From the NCBI GenBank assembly GCA_022826805.1, contig JAJDUH010000045.1:186001-250000 (forward strand): a DNA stretch of 64,000 nucleotides, in the 5' to 3' direction. The translations under genes and the position numbers were made by a program. The notes under the pieces were generated by a model. It did no database searches. It was given only the letters and a program-made list of their open reading frames with translations, and was not told the DNA's origin. Source of the DNA: Candidatus Poribacteria bacterium (GTDB lineage: Bacteria > Poribacteria > WGA-4E > WGA-3G). How positions within the stretch are numbered: position 1 is the first letter of the stretch; each line of letters starts with the position of its first letter. Positions 27,164 through 35,520 of this stretch are shown piece by piece.

Positions 27164-27589
27164 ATGGAAACCCTCAAGCGAATTATAGGCGTTGTGCTTA
27201 TCGTCATTGCGGCGATAATCGCCATCCAGACAGTACTTGAACCGATTTACCACACTTCTACCGAAGATAGCCCGTACAGTTCTACCTGGGACTATATCAA
27301 CTGGCTCTCTGCCATTTCGGTAATCCTGGGGGTAATATTCGGCTACATTCGCATGAGCCGCGCTGGCGCGGACGCAAGCGTTCAAGAGTTCATAGCTGCG
27401 AATACACAATTCTATGGATTCCTGTTCGTAGCCATAATCTTCTTCTGGAACTGGTTCGGCATCAGCGGTATCGGAGCAGACTTTACTGCCGTTGGTCATC
27501 ACACCCGATCGTTGATATGGATTATCCTTGATGCCACAATCCCGTTGTTGAATGGCGCGATGGGTGTTCACCTGCTACGTTCCAGCTAA
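27164..27589 (+). CDS. Four-helix integral membrane protein
   Basis: 141 residues. ATG 27164 has AAAGGAG; the longer frame from GTG 27086 runs into the leader and is unlikely. Four hydrophobic segments: IIGVVLIVIAAIIAIQTVL, the one at INWLSAISVILGVIFGYI, FYGFLFVAIIFFWNWFGI and IWIILDATIPLLNGAMGV, with short loops. No family recognised, no charged active-site pattern. A strong promoter precedes it and a hairpin-T-run follows, so it is probably a single-gene unit. Confidence 0.65.
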   Translation: METLKRIIGVVLIVIAAIIAIQTVLEPIYHTSTEDSPYSSTWDYINWLSAISVILGVIFGYIRMSRAGADASVQEFIAANTQFYGFLFVAIIFFWNWFGISGIGADFTAVGHHTRSLIWIILDATIPLLNGAMGVHLLRSS

Positions 27590-27689
27590 TACAAGGAATA
27601 GGGGGCAGAATTACCTCTTTTCAGCGTTAACATCTGGATTCGTGGTTGTCCGATTTATTGTAATGAAGACCACTACGAACCCGAATGCT

Positions 27690-27725
27690 AAGTGCGTGCT
27701 TTCCAAGTGCGCACTTCACTTTTTT
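27690..27725 (+). terminator. Rho-independent terminator candidate
   Basis: AAGTGCG (27690-27696) pairs with CGCACTT (27710-27716), 13-nt loop, followed by CACTTTTTT. It is 100 bp downstream of the membrane protein gene. Confidence 0.5.
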
Positions 27726-27768
27726 ATGGACAATTTTCGAGATTATTGATAGCCTTTATTTCTCGTTC

Positions 27769-27914
27769 AGGACTTACGCAAATTGGGTAAAGCAGCAATA
27801 TCTTTCACCCAAAAAGGCGTTATTTATAGTGATTTAACCCCCTAAATCCCCCAACCCCCCATATCCCCCCTTATCAGGGGGGTAGGGGACTTTAAGAGGA
27901 AATGCGTAAGTTCT
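27769..27914. mobile_element. MITE-like element, second copy of the AGGACTTACGCA family
   Basis: 146-bp non-coding element with ends AGGACTTACGCA and TGCGTAAGTTCT (11 of 12 positions match as inverted repeats). Interior has C-rich and G-rich tracts that can pair (CCCCCTTATCAGGGGGG). TCGTT occurs on both flanks, but a duplication is less clear than at 11099. The rest of the 27590-27974 gap contains only the terminator above. Confidence 0.65.
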
Positions 27915-27974
27915 ATCGTTGTCGGCAGTCAGTAGTCAATCCTACACAAGATAACAACCTTAAGGGAGAAATTT

Positions 27975-28730
27975 ATGAAAATAAGACCGAACCGAGTTAA
28001 ACAGAAGTTAGCAGATGGTGATCTGGCATACGTTATTTCAGGGTTAACAAACGCCGATGATATAGATATTTTCGGTCCGAACGGATTCGATGGCGTATGG
28101 CTGGAAGGCGAACACGGAAACGCTGACGCATCACTCATCGGTGATTTGACGCGTGCGTGCGATCTCTGGGGTATGACATCTATCACACGCGTCAATCGCA
28201 ACGACCAAGGGCTTATCTATCGCACACTGGATTGTGGTTCAATGGGCATCTGTGTCCCGCACGTCAACACGAAAGCAGAAGCACAAAATGTTGTAGATGG
28301 GACGAAGTTTGCACCGATCGGACACCGTGGGATGTATACGAGCCGTCAAGGTTACGGTGTAGACGACTATTTTGAAGTAGCGAATGCACAGACACTCGTT
28401 ATCGTCTTGATTGAAGACATCGTAGCCGTTAACAACCTGGACGAGATTCTTACTGTCGATCATATCGACGTATTTTTCGTTGCGCCATCAGATTTAGCGA
28501 CCTCTATGGGGCATATTGGGAATCTTACCCACCCAGATGTCCAGAACACTATTGATTCCGCACTCGCTCGCATTCAAGACGCAGGAAGGACTGCCGGCAC
28601 CTTGACAACCAACGCCACTGTTGAAAAGTATGTAAACGCAGGCGTGCGGTTTTTAATGACGGGCGTTGGTGGATGGATTACGGCGGGCGCAGCAGCCTTT
28701 AAAGAAAGTGCGGAAGGCGCGAAGTCCTGA
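27975..28730 (+). CDS. HpcH/HpaI-family aldolase
   Basis: 251 residues. Class II-like 2-oxo-acid aldolase of the HpcH/HpaI family (2,4-dihydroxyhept-2-ene-1,7-dioate or 2-keto-3-deoxy-rhamnonate aldolase type): VWLEGEHGN contains the early catalytic segment, MGICVPHVNTKAEAQ the core loop, GHRGMYTSRQGYG the substrate loop, VIVLIEDIVAVNNLDEI the metal-binding Glu and DVFFVAPSDLATSMGH the metal-binding Asp region. AAGGGAGAA precedes the ATG. It converges on an L-fuconate-dehydratase-like gene, so a deoxy-sugar acid substrate is plausible. Confidence 0.87.
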   Translation: MKIRPNRVKQKLADGDLAYVISGLTNADDIDIFGPNGFDGVWLEGEHGNADASLIGDLTRACDLWGMTSITRVNRNDQGLIYRTLDCGSMGICVPHVNTKAEAQNVVDGTKFAPIGHRGMYTSRQGYGVDDYFEVANAQTLVIVLIEDIVAVNNLDEILTVDHIDVFFVAPSDLATSMGHIGNLTHPDVQNTIDSALARIQDAGRTAGTLTTNATVEKYVNAGVRFLMTGVGGWITAGAAAFKESAEGAKS

Positions 28731-28775
28731 GCCATTTGATTTTGACTGGTTTAAGAGGAAACCTCGCCTACCGAG

Positions 28776-30146
28776 TTACGCTAAGAACGTTATTCCACCT
28801 GATGCTTCTCTGCCCTGCCAGATGGCACCTGTCGGATAAGTGTGCTGCTCGACGAAATCTGGATACATCTCAAGTCCCCAACCGGGAGTGGTTGGGATAA
28901 CATAGGCACCGTTGTGTACTCGGATGGGCTGCAAGAATACCTCCTCTTGGAGGAAATTGAGGTATTCAACGACCTGTGTTTCTGAATGTGCAGCAACACA
29001 GATCTGATCCCAAATGGCATAGTGTTGAATCATATTGCACAAACCGATGCCACCCCCGTGCGGACAAACAGGGGTATTATACTTCGCTGCCATTAAGATG
29101 ACCGCCAATACATCGTTAACACCGCCTAACCGCGTGGCATCAATTTGACAGTATTGGATAGCACCAGAGGTGATTAATTGCTTGAAGACAACCGGTGATG
29201 GCACCTGTTCCCCTGTAGCAACACCGATGCCGTGTTTCTCTAAGGCACGTGCAATTTTCACAAAGCCGAGAACATCGTCACGGGCTGTCGGTTCCTCAAT
29301 CCATGTCGGCTTGAACACCGCCAGTTCTTCCATGTACGTAATCGCTTCATCGACCCCCCATATCTGATTTGAATCCAGCATCAAACGTGCTTCCGGACCG
29401 ATCGCTTCGCGAATGAAGGCGAGTCGTTCCTTATCAAAGTCAAGGTCCTGTCCGACCTTCATTTTGAAACAGTCGAGCCCTGCGGCTTTGACTTGGTCGA
29501 TTGTCCCAATAATCTGTTCGTCCGTTAAACCGAGCCAGCCTGCGGTGGAATATACCTTGGGTCCCTGCCTACGGAGTATCTGTTCACGGGTTTCTCGACT
29601 GTCCCAGTGTGTGTTGAGAATCTCCAACGCTTCATGAGGTGTCAGGGCATCGCGCAGATATCGCCAATCGATAGACTGTACAATTTTTTCAGGCGGCAAA
29701 TCAACGAGAAGTTTCCAGAGCGGTTTATCGACCAGTTTCGCCCAGACGTCCCACATGGCGTTGACAATACTCCCGATTGCCATCCGATTGACCCCGTCCG
29801 CCAGCCAACGCAACTGATGATGATCAACCAGCAGCCTGTGAAATTCCCCTGGATCGGTGATAAAAGATTCTACATCCATACCTACAACGAGATGCGCGAG
29901 GTCCTTGACCCCATAAGCGATCCAGTCGTTTCCGGCACCGGCGGTGAAAGCGACTGAGATGCCGATGTGCCCTGTATCCGTCTCCAGCGTTGTTAAGACC
30001 GCAGAATAGTTTGGTTTTTTGTGGAATGGATCGGAACCGAGGAGTGTATCGGAGGTAGGCACCCGTAAATCGATGACGTTAACCTTTTCAACTTTTGGCA
30101 TAACTTGCAAGCCAAAACTTGTTATAGATTGTCCTGAAATTTGCAT
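28776..30146 (-). CDS. Enolase-superfamily dehydratase, L-fuconate dehydratase-like
   Basis: 456 residues. Mandelate-racemase/enolase fold with the L-fuconate dehydratase hallmarks: YSTAGWLG loop, KMKVG (KxK base), metal ligands in LMLDSNQIWG, WIEEPTARDD and ATGEQVPSP, and CPHGGGIGLCNMIQH near the C-terminus. L-fuconate dehydratase makes 2-keto-3-deoxy-L-fuconate in non-phosphorylating fucose catabolism. AGGAG lies 11 nt before ATG 30146; an internal ATG at 30101 has a weaker site. The 44-bp gap to the divergent cobalamin gene contains that gene's promoter. The exact sugar acid is not certain. Confidence 0.85.
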   Translation of the reverse strand: MQISGQSITSFGLQVMPKVEKVNVIDLRVPTSDTLLGSDPFHKKPNYSAVLTTLETDTGHIGISVAFTAGAGNDWIAYGVKDLAHLVVGMDVESFITDPGEFHRLLVDHHQLRWLADGVNRMAIGSIVNAMWDVWAKLVDKPLWKLLVDLPPEKIVQSIDWRYLRDALTPHEALEILNTHWDSRETREQILRRQGPKVYSTAGWLGLTDEQIIGTIDQVKAAGLDCFKMKVGQDLDFDKERLAFIREAIGPEARLMLDSNQIWGVDEAITYMEELAVFKPTWIEEPTARDDVLGFVKIARALEKHGIGVATGEQVPSPVVFKQLITSGAIQYCQIDATRLGGVNDVLAVILMAAKYNTPVCPHGGGIGLCNMIQHYAIWDQICVAAHSETQVVEYLNFLQEEVFLQPIRVHNGAYVIPTTPGWGLEMYPDFVEQHTYPTGAIWQGREASGGITFLA

Positions 30147-30153
30147 ATTTAAT

Positions 30154-30182
30154 TTGACTCCTTTTTTTATTCAGTATATAAT
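30154..30182 (+). promoter_or_regulatory. Near-consensus promoter giving a near-leaderless mRNA
   Basis: TTGACT (30154-30159), 17-bp spacer, TATAAT (30177-30182). The expected start at about 30188-30190 leaves 0-3 nt before ATG 30191, and there is no SD. Confidence 0.7.
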
Positions 30183-30190
30183 AGACAGAT

Positions 30191-30733
30191 ATGAAAATCT
30201 ATACTAAATTCGGTGACTCTGGTGAAACCGCTCTGTACGGGGGAACAAGATTAGGGAAAGACGCGCTACAATTTGAGGCGATTGGTACTGTTGACGAGCT
30301 GAACGCCTATGTCGGTTATGCCCAGACTTTGATTGACGACTCCGACCTTTCCGACCTGATGGCACGGGTACAAAATCACCTGTTTGCAATTGGGGCGGAT
30401 TTGGCAACACCAACAACACATTCAAAAGCCTCTGAAATGCGAATATCAGGGGATTTCACGACAGAAATGGAAACCACGATAGATACACTTTCTGCAGAAC
30501 TTCCACCGCTGAAGAACTTTATTCTACCCGGCGGATGTCCCGTCGGTGCTATTTTACATATCGCACGCGTTGTATGCCGCCGAAGTGAACGGTGTGTCGT
30601 TCGGCTCTCACGCGAAACAGACATTAATATGGAAATAGTCCGGAGTTTAAACAGGCTTTCAGATCTCTTATTCGTTCTCGCTCGCACGGTGAACTGCCGC
30701 GCACACGCGCCGGAACCGATTTGGAAGCCGTAA
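30191..30733 (+). CDS. PduO-type cob(I)alamin adenosyltransferase
   Basis: 180 residues. PduO/MMAB-type ATP:cob(I)alamin adenosyltransferase, making adenosylcobalamin. N-terminal KIYTKFGDSGETALYGG is the ATP-binding signature; GTVDELNAYVG, then ARVVCRRSERCVVRLS and LNRLSDLLFVLAR are the conserved C-terminal helices with the R-x-x-E pattern. Full length for the family. Cytoplasmic, normally trimeric. Expressed from its own promoter with almost no leader. No B12 enzyme or riboswitch is seen beside it. Confidence 0.93.
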   Translation: MKIYTKFGDSGETALYGGTRLGKDALQFEAIGTVDELNAYVGYAQTLIDDSDLSDLMARVQNHLFAIGADLATPTTHSKASEMRISGDFTTEMETTIDTLSAELPPLKNFILPGGCPVGAILHIARVVCRRSERCVVRLSRETDINMEIVRSLNRLSDLLFVLARTVNCRAHAPEPIWKP

Positions 30734-30798
30734 GCATAGTTTGGAAACCCCGCCTGGTGAGTCCCATTAATTTATTTTTTTTTAAAGGAGAATAAATC

Positions 30799-31563
30799 AT
30801 GATTTTGAAATTAGCAAACCTGTCCTTGATAATTCTCATCGCGCTTGTTGCCCTATCAGGTTGTGACAGGGCACAAAAAGCTGTGTTGGACGTCCCGTTC
30901 GCAGATGCTACCATGGATGAGACGATGACTGATATGACAGCGGCTCCAGTGAGTTTAGTCTGGTTAGTCGATTACCCGGAGGGTGGAAAGGATATGTATC
31001 TTGCGTGGATCGCATCCATTGCGCCAACGCTGACAGCCCCTGCAGAGGTCAATCGGATCAGGTCTTACGACAATGTTGAGGAAGTAACGCCACATAGATA
31101 TGTTGAGTTTAAATTTGACAGTTTTGTTGATGCGATGACCTACATGAATCGTCCAGAGATAGCTGCCGTTTTTGAAGATCTGCCCAACCACGCAACTCAG
31201 GTGAGTGCACACACATTTATTGAGCGCTCTGACTACGCGAAAACCGAGGCAGACGATTGGCCAGTTAAAGGTGTTATTTTTGTTAACTATCCGCTGGGTG
31301 GAAAAGAAGCATATCTGGAATGGGTTGCTTCTGTTTCTGAAGCATTGGTCAGTCCCCCTCAGGTTCAAGCGGTAGCCTCTTACGACAACTACAACGGTGA
31401 ATCTCCACATCGGCTTGTTACGTTGGAATTTGCCAGCCAAGAAGATGCCGAAATCTTTGAGGCACTGGAAGCTATAATGGCTATTGAAGATGAACTTGAT
31501 GTCCAAGCAAGCAGCTGGACGAACCATACATTTGAGTTGCGGTCTGATTACATCAAGGAATAA
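30799..31563 (+). CDS. Lipoprotein with two tandem alpha/beta repeats
   Basis: 254 residues. Signal peptide with lipobox LSGC (C about residue 16); AAAGGAG precedes the ATG. Two homologous units, about residues 50-150 and 153-254, share YPxGGKxxYLxW(I/V)AS(I/V), SYDN, PHRxVxxxF and S(D)Y endings. The pattern resembles NIPSNAP/dimeric alpha-beta barrel-like folds, only by eye. Function unknown; envelope location expected. A strong terminator follows, so this is the last gene of its transcript. Confidence 0.7.
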   Translation: MILKLANLSLIILIALVALSGCDRAQKAVLDVPFADATMDETMTDMTAAPVSLVWLVDYPEGGKDMYLAWIASIAPTLTAPAEVNRIRSYDNVEEVTPHRYVEFKFDSFVDAMTYMNRPEIAAVFEDLPNHATQVSAHTFIERSDYAKTEADDWPVKGVIFVNYPLGGKEAYLEWVASVSEALVSPPQVQAVASYDNYNGESPHRLVTLEFASQEDAEIFEALEAIMAIEDELDVQASSWTNHTFELRSDYIKE

Positions 31564-31590
31564 TTACTCGCGGTCTGTACTTCTTTTCGT

Positions 31591-31621
31591 AGGCGCGCTT
31601 TCTGGGCGCGCCTCTTTTTTT
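31591..31621 (+). terminator. Rho-independent terminator
   Basis: AGGCGCGC (31591-31598), 7-nt loop, GCGCGCCT (31606-31613), then CTTTTTTT. GC-rich perfect stem plus T run, 28 bp after the lipoprotein stop. Confidence 0.88.
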
Positions 31622-31626
31622 GCATT

Positions 31627-32613
31627 TCACCGCGCGTGCCCTGGACCGCTGTATTTCCTACCGAACGCCAAACTATGAGGTTCCTCAAAGGGCCGGAACG
31701 GCACCATATCCGCTATCTCCTGAAGTCGTTCTAACACTTCTGAAGGCAGGGGACCTGCTTCAACAGCACGCACATTCTGTTCAACCTCTTCTACTGACCT
31801 CGCCCCCACTAACACGGCAGAAATATCGGGATTGGATATAACCATACGGATCCCTGCCTCTGGCAGTGAGAGCCCCACTTCATCTAAAAACCGGTAGAGT
31901 GCCCTGAACTGTTCCTGACGCGGACGGCTAAGCCACCATGCTCCCGTCTCTACCTCAGCGTGGCGGCGTGACAACGCGCCCTGTTGTAAAGGAGCACCGA
32001 TGACAATTCCCATATTCTGTCGTTTCGCTTCCGGGAAAATTGAGATTGCCGCCTCACGCCAGAGGAGGCTGTAGTTTTGCGCTGCCAGCACAACATCGTA
32101 GACACCTGTTGCCATAATTGCAGGGAGTTGATGGGCAGTTGTGCCGCCTAATCCAGTGAAACGGACAATGCCCTCCTCTTTGAGTTCCGCTAACAACTCA
32201 CAGACGGGTCCCTCAAATGTTTCGTGACTCGTCCACCAATCGTATTGCCCAGGACGATCAGGTTCATGCACCATCAAAATATCAATAACATCCCTTTTCA
32301 GCACGCGTAGACTCTCTTCAACCGACTGACGTAAAAGTTGTTTATCTTTTGGATCAAAGGGCTGCGGTCTCCCACCGATTTTCGTGGAAAGATAGTGCGA
32401 TTGTCGCACGCCGTCTAATGCTTCTCCAACAACTTCTTCACTGTCGGCATAGCTCGGGGCGGTATCAACATAGTTGACCCCGAGTTCTAAAGCGCGCCGG
32501 ATAGCGTTGCGTCCATCAGTCGGATGCCTGCCACCAGCCGTCGAAACAAAGAGTCCGCCCATTCCTAAAACACTCACTTCAAGTCCTGTTCGACCGAGAA
32601 TTCGTTTTTCCAT
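31627..32613 (-). CDS. Aldo/keto reductase
   Basis: 328 residues, TIM-barrel NAD(P)H-dependent oxidoreductase. Starts MEKRILGRTGLEVSVLGMGG; catalytic D in VNYVDTAPSYADSEEVVG with Y a few residues on, K in LSTKIGG and H in ILMVHEPD. C-terminal cofactor-binding ISNPDISAVLVGARSVEE. Substrate unknown; L-galactose/fucose dehydrogenase-like members share the N-terminal pattern. Convergent with the lipoprotein gene, the terminator sits between them. Confidence 0.9.
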   Translation of the reverse strand: MEKRILGRTGLEVSVLGMGGLFVSTAGGRHPTDGRNAIRRALELGVNYVDTAPSYADSEEVVGEALDGVRQSHYLSTKIGGRPQPFDPKDKQLLRQSVEESLRVLKRDVIDILMVHEPDRPGQYDWWTSHETFEGPVCELLAELKEEGIVRFTGLGGTTAHQLPAIMATGVYDVVLAAQNYSLLWREAAISIFPEAKRQNMGIVIGAPLQQGALSRRHAEVETGAWWLSRPRQEQFRALYRFLDEVGLSLPEAGIRMVISNPDISAVLVGARSVEEVEQNVRAVEAGPLPSEVLERLQEIADMVPFRPFEEPHSLAFGRKYSGPGHAR

Positions 32614-32932
32614 GGCTTCCCCTCTTATTGATTATGTAAAGTTAGTACGAAGATAGAACAGAGTTTATAATAGATTGTGTGTGGCGTCAATGTCAAAAAT
32701 ATAGTATCCAAATTGGGATTCCAATGGTACGGTTACAAACCGCACCTACAATATATGGATGATCAACAATCAGCAGTCAGCAGCGCGAGTCGAGATTCGG
32801 AGATCCTACCTATAGATGGAGGAAAAAATATATTTGACAGTCTGCCGCCTAATATGCTAAATTTATTGTTAACTCTTATCGAAACAATCTCACAATTAAG
32901 CTTGAAACCTGTGGCTAACAGGAGGGTAGGCT
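32614..32932. other. 319-bp intergenic region
   Basis: No convincing gene; an 87-codon frame at 32677 has no SD, no recognisable content and runs into the next gene. It holds a dispersed palindrome (32726-32750), an ATTGGGATTCCAAT palindrome near 32712-32725, a CAGCAGTCAGCAG stretch, and TTGACA at 32834-32839 with a poor -10 (CTAAAT, 17 bp on) that may drive the dioxygenase gene. Confidence 0.5.
32726..32750 (-). repeat. Dispersed palindrome GGTAGGTGCGGTT family, copy 2
   Basis: Minus-strand reading TGTAGGTGCGGTTTGTAACC then GTACC; same core and same 5' GTAGG extension as copy 1, with one arm diverged. Confidence 0.55.
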
Positions 32933-33721
32933 ATGAGTGATTTACAGTTGCAACAGTACCTCTTTGACGTGCAAGGCTACCTTGTTATCGAAAATGTTTT
33001 GAGTCCAGAAGAGGTTGCGACACTCAACCAACACATTGACGATCAACAACTCCCCACTCCCGGAAAGGTCCAAAGATTTGGAAGTGCGCCGAACGGTCCC
33101 GGTTTTCTGCAGTGGGGAAAACTGTTTTGCGATTTACTCGACCATCCCAAGATTATGCCGATACTTCAATTCCGCTTAGGGGATTGCTTCCGGCTGGATC
33201 GAATTTATGGGATGTATATGCGGGAAGGAATGCCGCGAGGTCGGCTCCATGCCGATTACGGTGCTACTTCTCCAACAGCTAAAGCGACGCCGGGAGAGTA
33301 CTACTCTTTTCGGGATAATCAGATTCTCAATGGTTTTGTGGTTGTGACCTTTAATCTGAGCGATGCTGGACCCGAACACGGTGGATTTTGTTGTATTCCG
33401 GGCAGTCATAAAAGTAATTTTAAACTGCCACGAGAGATTGATGCTGCCCCTGAAAATTCCCCGGCAGTCATTATTCCGAATGTTCCGGCAGGTTCAGCAG
33501 TTCTGTTTACCGAGGCGTTGACGCACGGTACAGCTGCGTGGAATGGAAAGCATGAACGCCGGTCCCTGTTGTATAAGTACTGTGTCTCACATATCGCGTG
33601 GAAAGGGGATCGTGTCGCACTCCCGGAGGGTATAGAATTAACAGAACGTCAAAAGATTCTCTTCCGTGAACCTGCTGACCCGTATCGTCACTTCCCATCG
33701 TTATTTGACATAGCATCGTAA
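32933..33721 (+). CDS. Phytanoyl-CoA dioxygenase family protein
   Basis: 262 residues. PhyH-type Fe(II)/2-oxoglutarate oxygenase with HxD in RLHADYGAT, distal His in LTHGTAAWNG and Arg in ERRSLLYKY. GFCCIPGSHKSNFKLP is the conserved mid-block. It is only distantly similar to the 21137 copy. AGGAGGGTAGGCT precedes the ATG. First gene of a co-directional set with the Ldh-type dehydrogenase, HAD phosphatase and decarboxylase; substrate unknown. Confidence 0.9.
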   Translation: MSDLQLQQYLFDVQGYLVIENVLSPEEVATLNQHIDDQQLPTPGKVQRFGSAPNGPGFLQWGKLFCDLLDHPKIMPILQFRLGDCFRLDRIYGMYMREGMPRGRLHADYGATSPTAKATPGEYYSFRDNQILNGFVVVTFNLSDAGPEHGGFCCIPGSHKSNFKLPREIDAAPENSPAVIIPNVPAGSAVLFTEALTHGTAAWNGKHERRSLLYKYCVSHIAWKGDRVALPEGIELTERQKILFREPADPYRHFPSLFDIAS

Positions 33722-33771
33722 GTGCGATTAGAACGACCTGCCTATATAGTGCATAGAAAGCCGGAAAGTAT

Positions 33772-34824
33772 ATGCCAAATTTCACACAGACGCAATTAGA
33801 AAAGATCACAACTGACATCTTTGAAGCGGGGGGTGTTCCAAACGATGAAGCAGCAATTATCGGAGAACTGCTCGTCGCTTCAAACCTCGCTGGACATGAT
33901 TCACACGGTGTTCTCCGCATCCCACAGTATATTGGCCTCATCAACTCCGGGTTAATTCAACCCGGGGCACCGCTGGAAATTGAACGTGAATCGCCTTCAC
34001 ATGCCCTTATCAACGGCAATTGGGGATTCGGGCATGTCATCGCACAGAAGGCGATGTCACTGGCAATTGAGAAAGCAAAGTCAAGCACAATCAGTGCAAT
34101 CAGTGTTTACAATTGTAACCATATCGGACGTATCGGAAGTTATCCATTGATGGCAGCGGAAACGGGTATGGTAGGCATTACGATGGTGAATGCTGGTGGG
34201 ACTGCGCTTTACGTCGCCCCATTCGGTGGTCGAGATGGACGCCTTGCGACGAATCCTATCGCAATCGCTACACCAACCCGCGAGGGACATCCAATTCTAC
34301 TTGATATTACGAGCAGCGTTGTCGCACAAGGCAAGATTCGCGTCGCAGTGAATCGTGGGGATTCCGTGCCGCTCGGCTGGCTCATGAACAGTGAAGGTGA
34401 ACCGACGACGGATCCACAGGATTTGATGGTATCTCCGCCGGGTGCGTTACTGCCACTCGGAGGAATTGTTGGACACAAAGGATACGCCCTCGGTCTGATG
34501 ATTGACATTTTGGGAGGTGCGTTGTCCGGGGCAGGTTGTAGTGGTTCTGGAAACACCCGTCTTCAGAACGGGGTCCTGATGATTGCGTTGGATATCGCTA
34601 ATTTTACATCGCTTGAGAATTTTTACGAACATGTTGAAGGACTCGTTTCGCATGTCAAAGCCTCGCCAACCGCACCCGGATTCGATGAAATTTTGACCCC
34701 CGGTGAAATTGAGGCGCGCCAAACGGAACGTCGTCTGAGCGAAGGTATTCCTATTGATGATGAAACATGGCGGCAGATTCAAGAGACAGCGGCGGAGGTC
34801 GGGATATCCGAACTTGAGTATTGA
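33772..34824 (+). CDS. Ldh family (malate/L-lactate type 2) oxidoreductase
   Basis: 350 residues, NAD(P)-dependent 2-hydroxyacid dehydrogenase of the YlbC/MDH2-LDH2 family, not the Rossmann lactate dehydrogenase fold. Signatures: LAGHDSHGVLRIPQY (catalytic His), NWGFGHVIAQKAM, YNCNHIGRIGSYPLMAA, APFGGRDGRLATNPIAIATP and VGHKGYALGLMIDILGGALSG. Its stop overlaps the TTG start of the HAD gene. Oxidises hydroxy acids such as lactate, malate, ureidoglycolate or sulfolactate in other members. Confidence 0.92.
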   Translation: MPNFTQTQLEKITTDIFEAGGVPNDEAAIIGELLVASNLAGHDSHGVLRIPQYIGLINSGLIQPGAPLEIERESPSHALINGNWGFGHVIAQKAMSLAIEKAKSSTISAISVYNCNHIGRIGSYPLMAAETGMVGITMVNAGGTALYVAPFGGRDGRLATNPIAIATPTREGHPILLDITSSVVAQGKIRVAVNRGDSVPLGWLMNSEGEPTTDPQDLMVSPPGALLPLGGIVGHKGYALGLMIDILGGALSGAGCSGSGNTRLQNGVLMIALDIANFTSLENFYEHVEGLVSHVKASPTAPGFDEILTPGEIEARQTERRLSEGIPIDDETWRQIQETAAEVGISELEY

Positions 34825-35501
34825 GCGAATTGAAGCTGCCTGTCCAGACAATCATATTCGATTTTGACTATACCTTGGTAGATTCTGCGGGTGGAACTAT
34901 TGATGGTGTTAATTTTGCGTTTGAAAAAATGGGTTTACCGCTCGCTTCCGATGCCGCGATTCGCAAGACCATTGGTTTATCACTACCTGATATACTGCCG
35001 GCGTTAGCAGGGGAAACGCACGGTAAAGACGTCAATGAATTTACGCGATTGTTTTACCAACGTGCTGACGAGACAATGGTTGCGTTAGCGGAGTTCTATC
35101 CTGGGGTGCCAGAAACGGTGAAGGCGTTGCAGAAACTTGACATTCAACTTGCTATCGTTTCTCAGAAACGTCGTCACTACATTCAACCGATTCTTGCGCG
35201 AGAAAATCTGTTAGAAGCGTTTGATGTCATTGTCGGTGGAGGGGACGCACCGTATAAACCGAACCCCAGAGGGTTACTGATGGCGGTTGCCCAAACAAGT
35301 GATGATCCGAAACATTGCGTTTACGTCGGAGATAGCAAAACCGATGCCGAAACGGCGCGGCGGGCTGGTATTGCGTTTATTGCTGCGCTGTCGGGTGTTA
35401 CACCCCGAGCGGCTTTTGAGGATTACGATGTGTACGCGATTCTTGAAGATGTGCCGGGATTATTGGATTCAGAGTTTTTGACAAAACCTAAGGTATTATG
35501 A
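34821..35501 (+). CDS. HAD-family phosphatase, phosphoglycolate phosphatase-like
   Basis: 226 residues. HAD motifs: I FDFDYTLVDS (nucleophile Asp), II VSQKRR (Ser), III Lys in YKPNP and IV VYVGDSKTDAETA. Helical cap of the C1 type between motifs I and II, as in Gph. TTG start at 34821 overlaps the Ldh stop by 4 bp, with no better ATG downstream before motif I. Reaction inferred: phosphate-ester hydrolysis, possibly 2-phosphoglycolate. Confidence 0.88.
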   Translation: MSELKLPVQTIIFDFDYTLVDSAGGTIDGVNFAFEKMGLPLASDAAIRKTIGLSLPDILPALAGETHGKDVNEFTRLFYQRADETMVALAEFYPGVPETVKALQKLDIQLAIVSQKRRHYIQPILARENLLEAFDVIVGGGDAPYKPNPRGLLMAVAQTSDDPKHCVYVGDSKTDAETARRAGIAFIAALSGVTPRAAFEDYDVYAILEDVPGLLDSEFLTKPKVL

Positions 35502-35520
35502 CTGCTTTAAGGAACCACGA

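Noticed and set aside
27149..27571. 140-codon minus-strand open frame
   Set aside because: Antisense to the membrane protein gene, which has promoter, SD and clear hydrophobic helices.
32677..32940. 87-codon open frame before the dioxygenase gene
   Set aside because: Contains a dispersed repeat, lacks an SD and ends inside the next gene's start.
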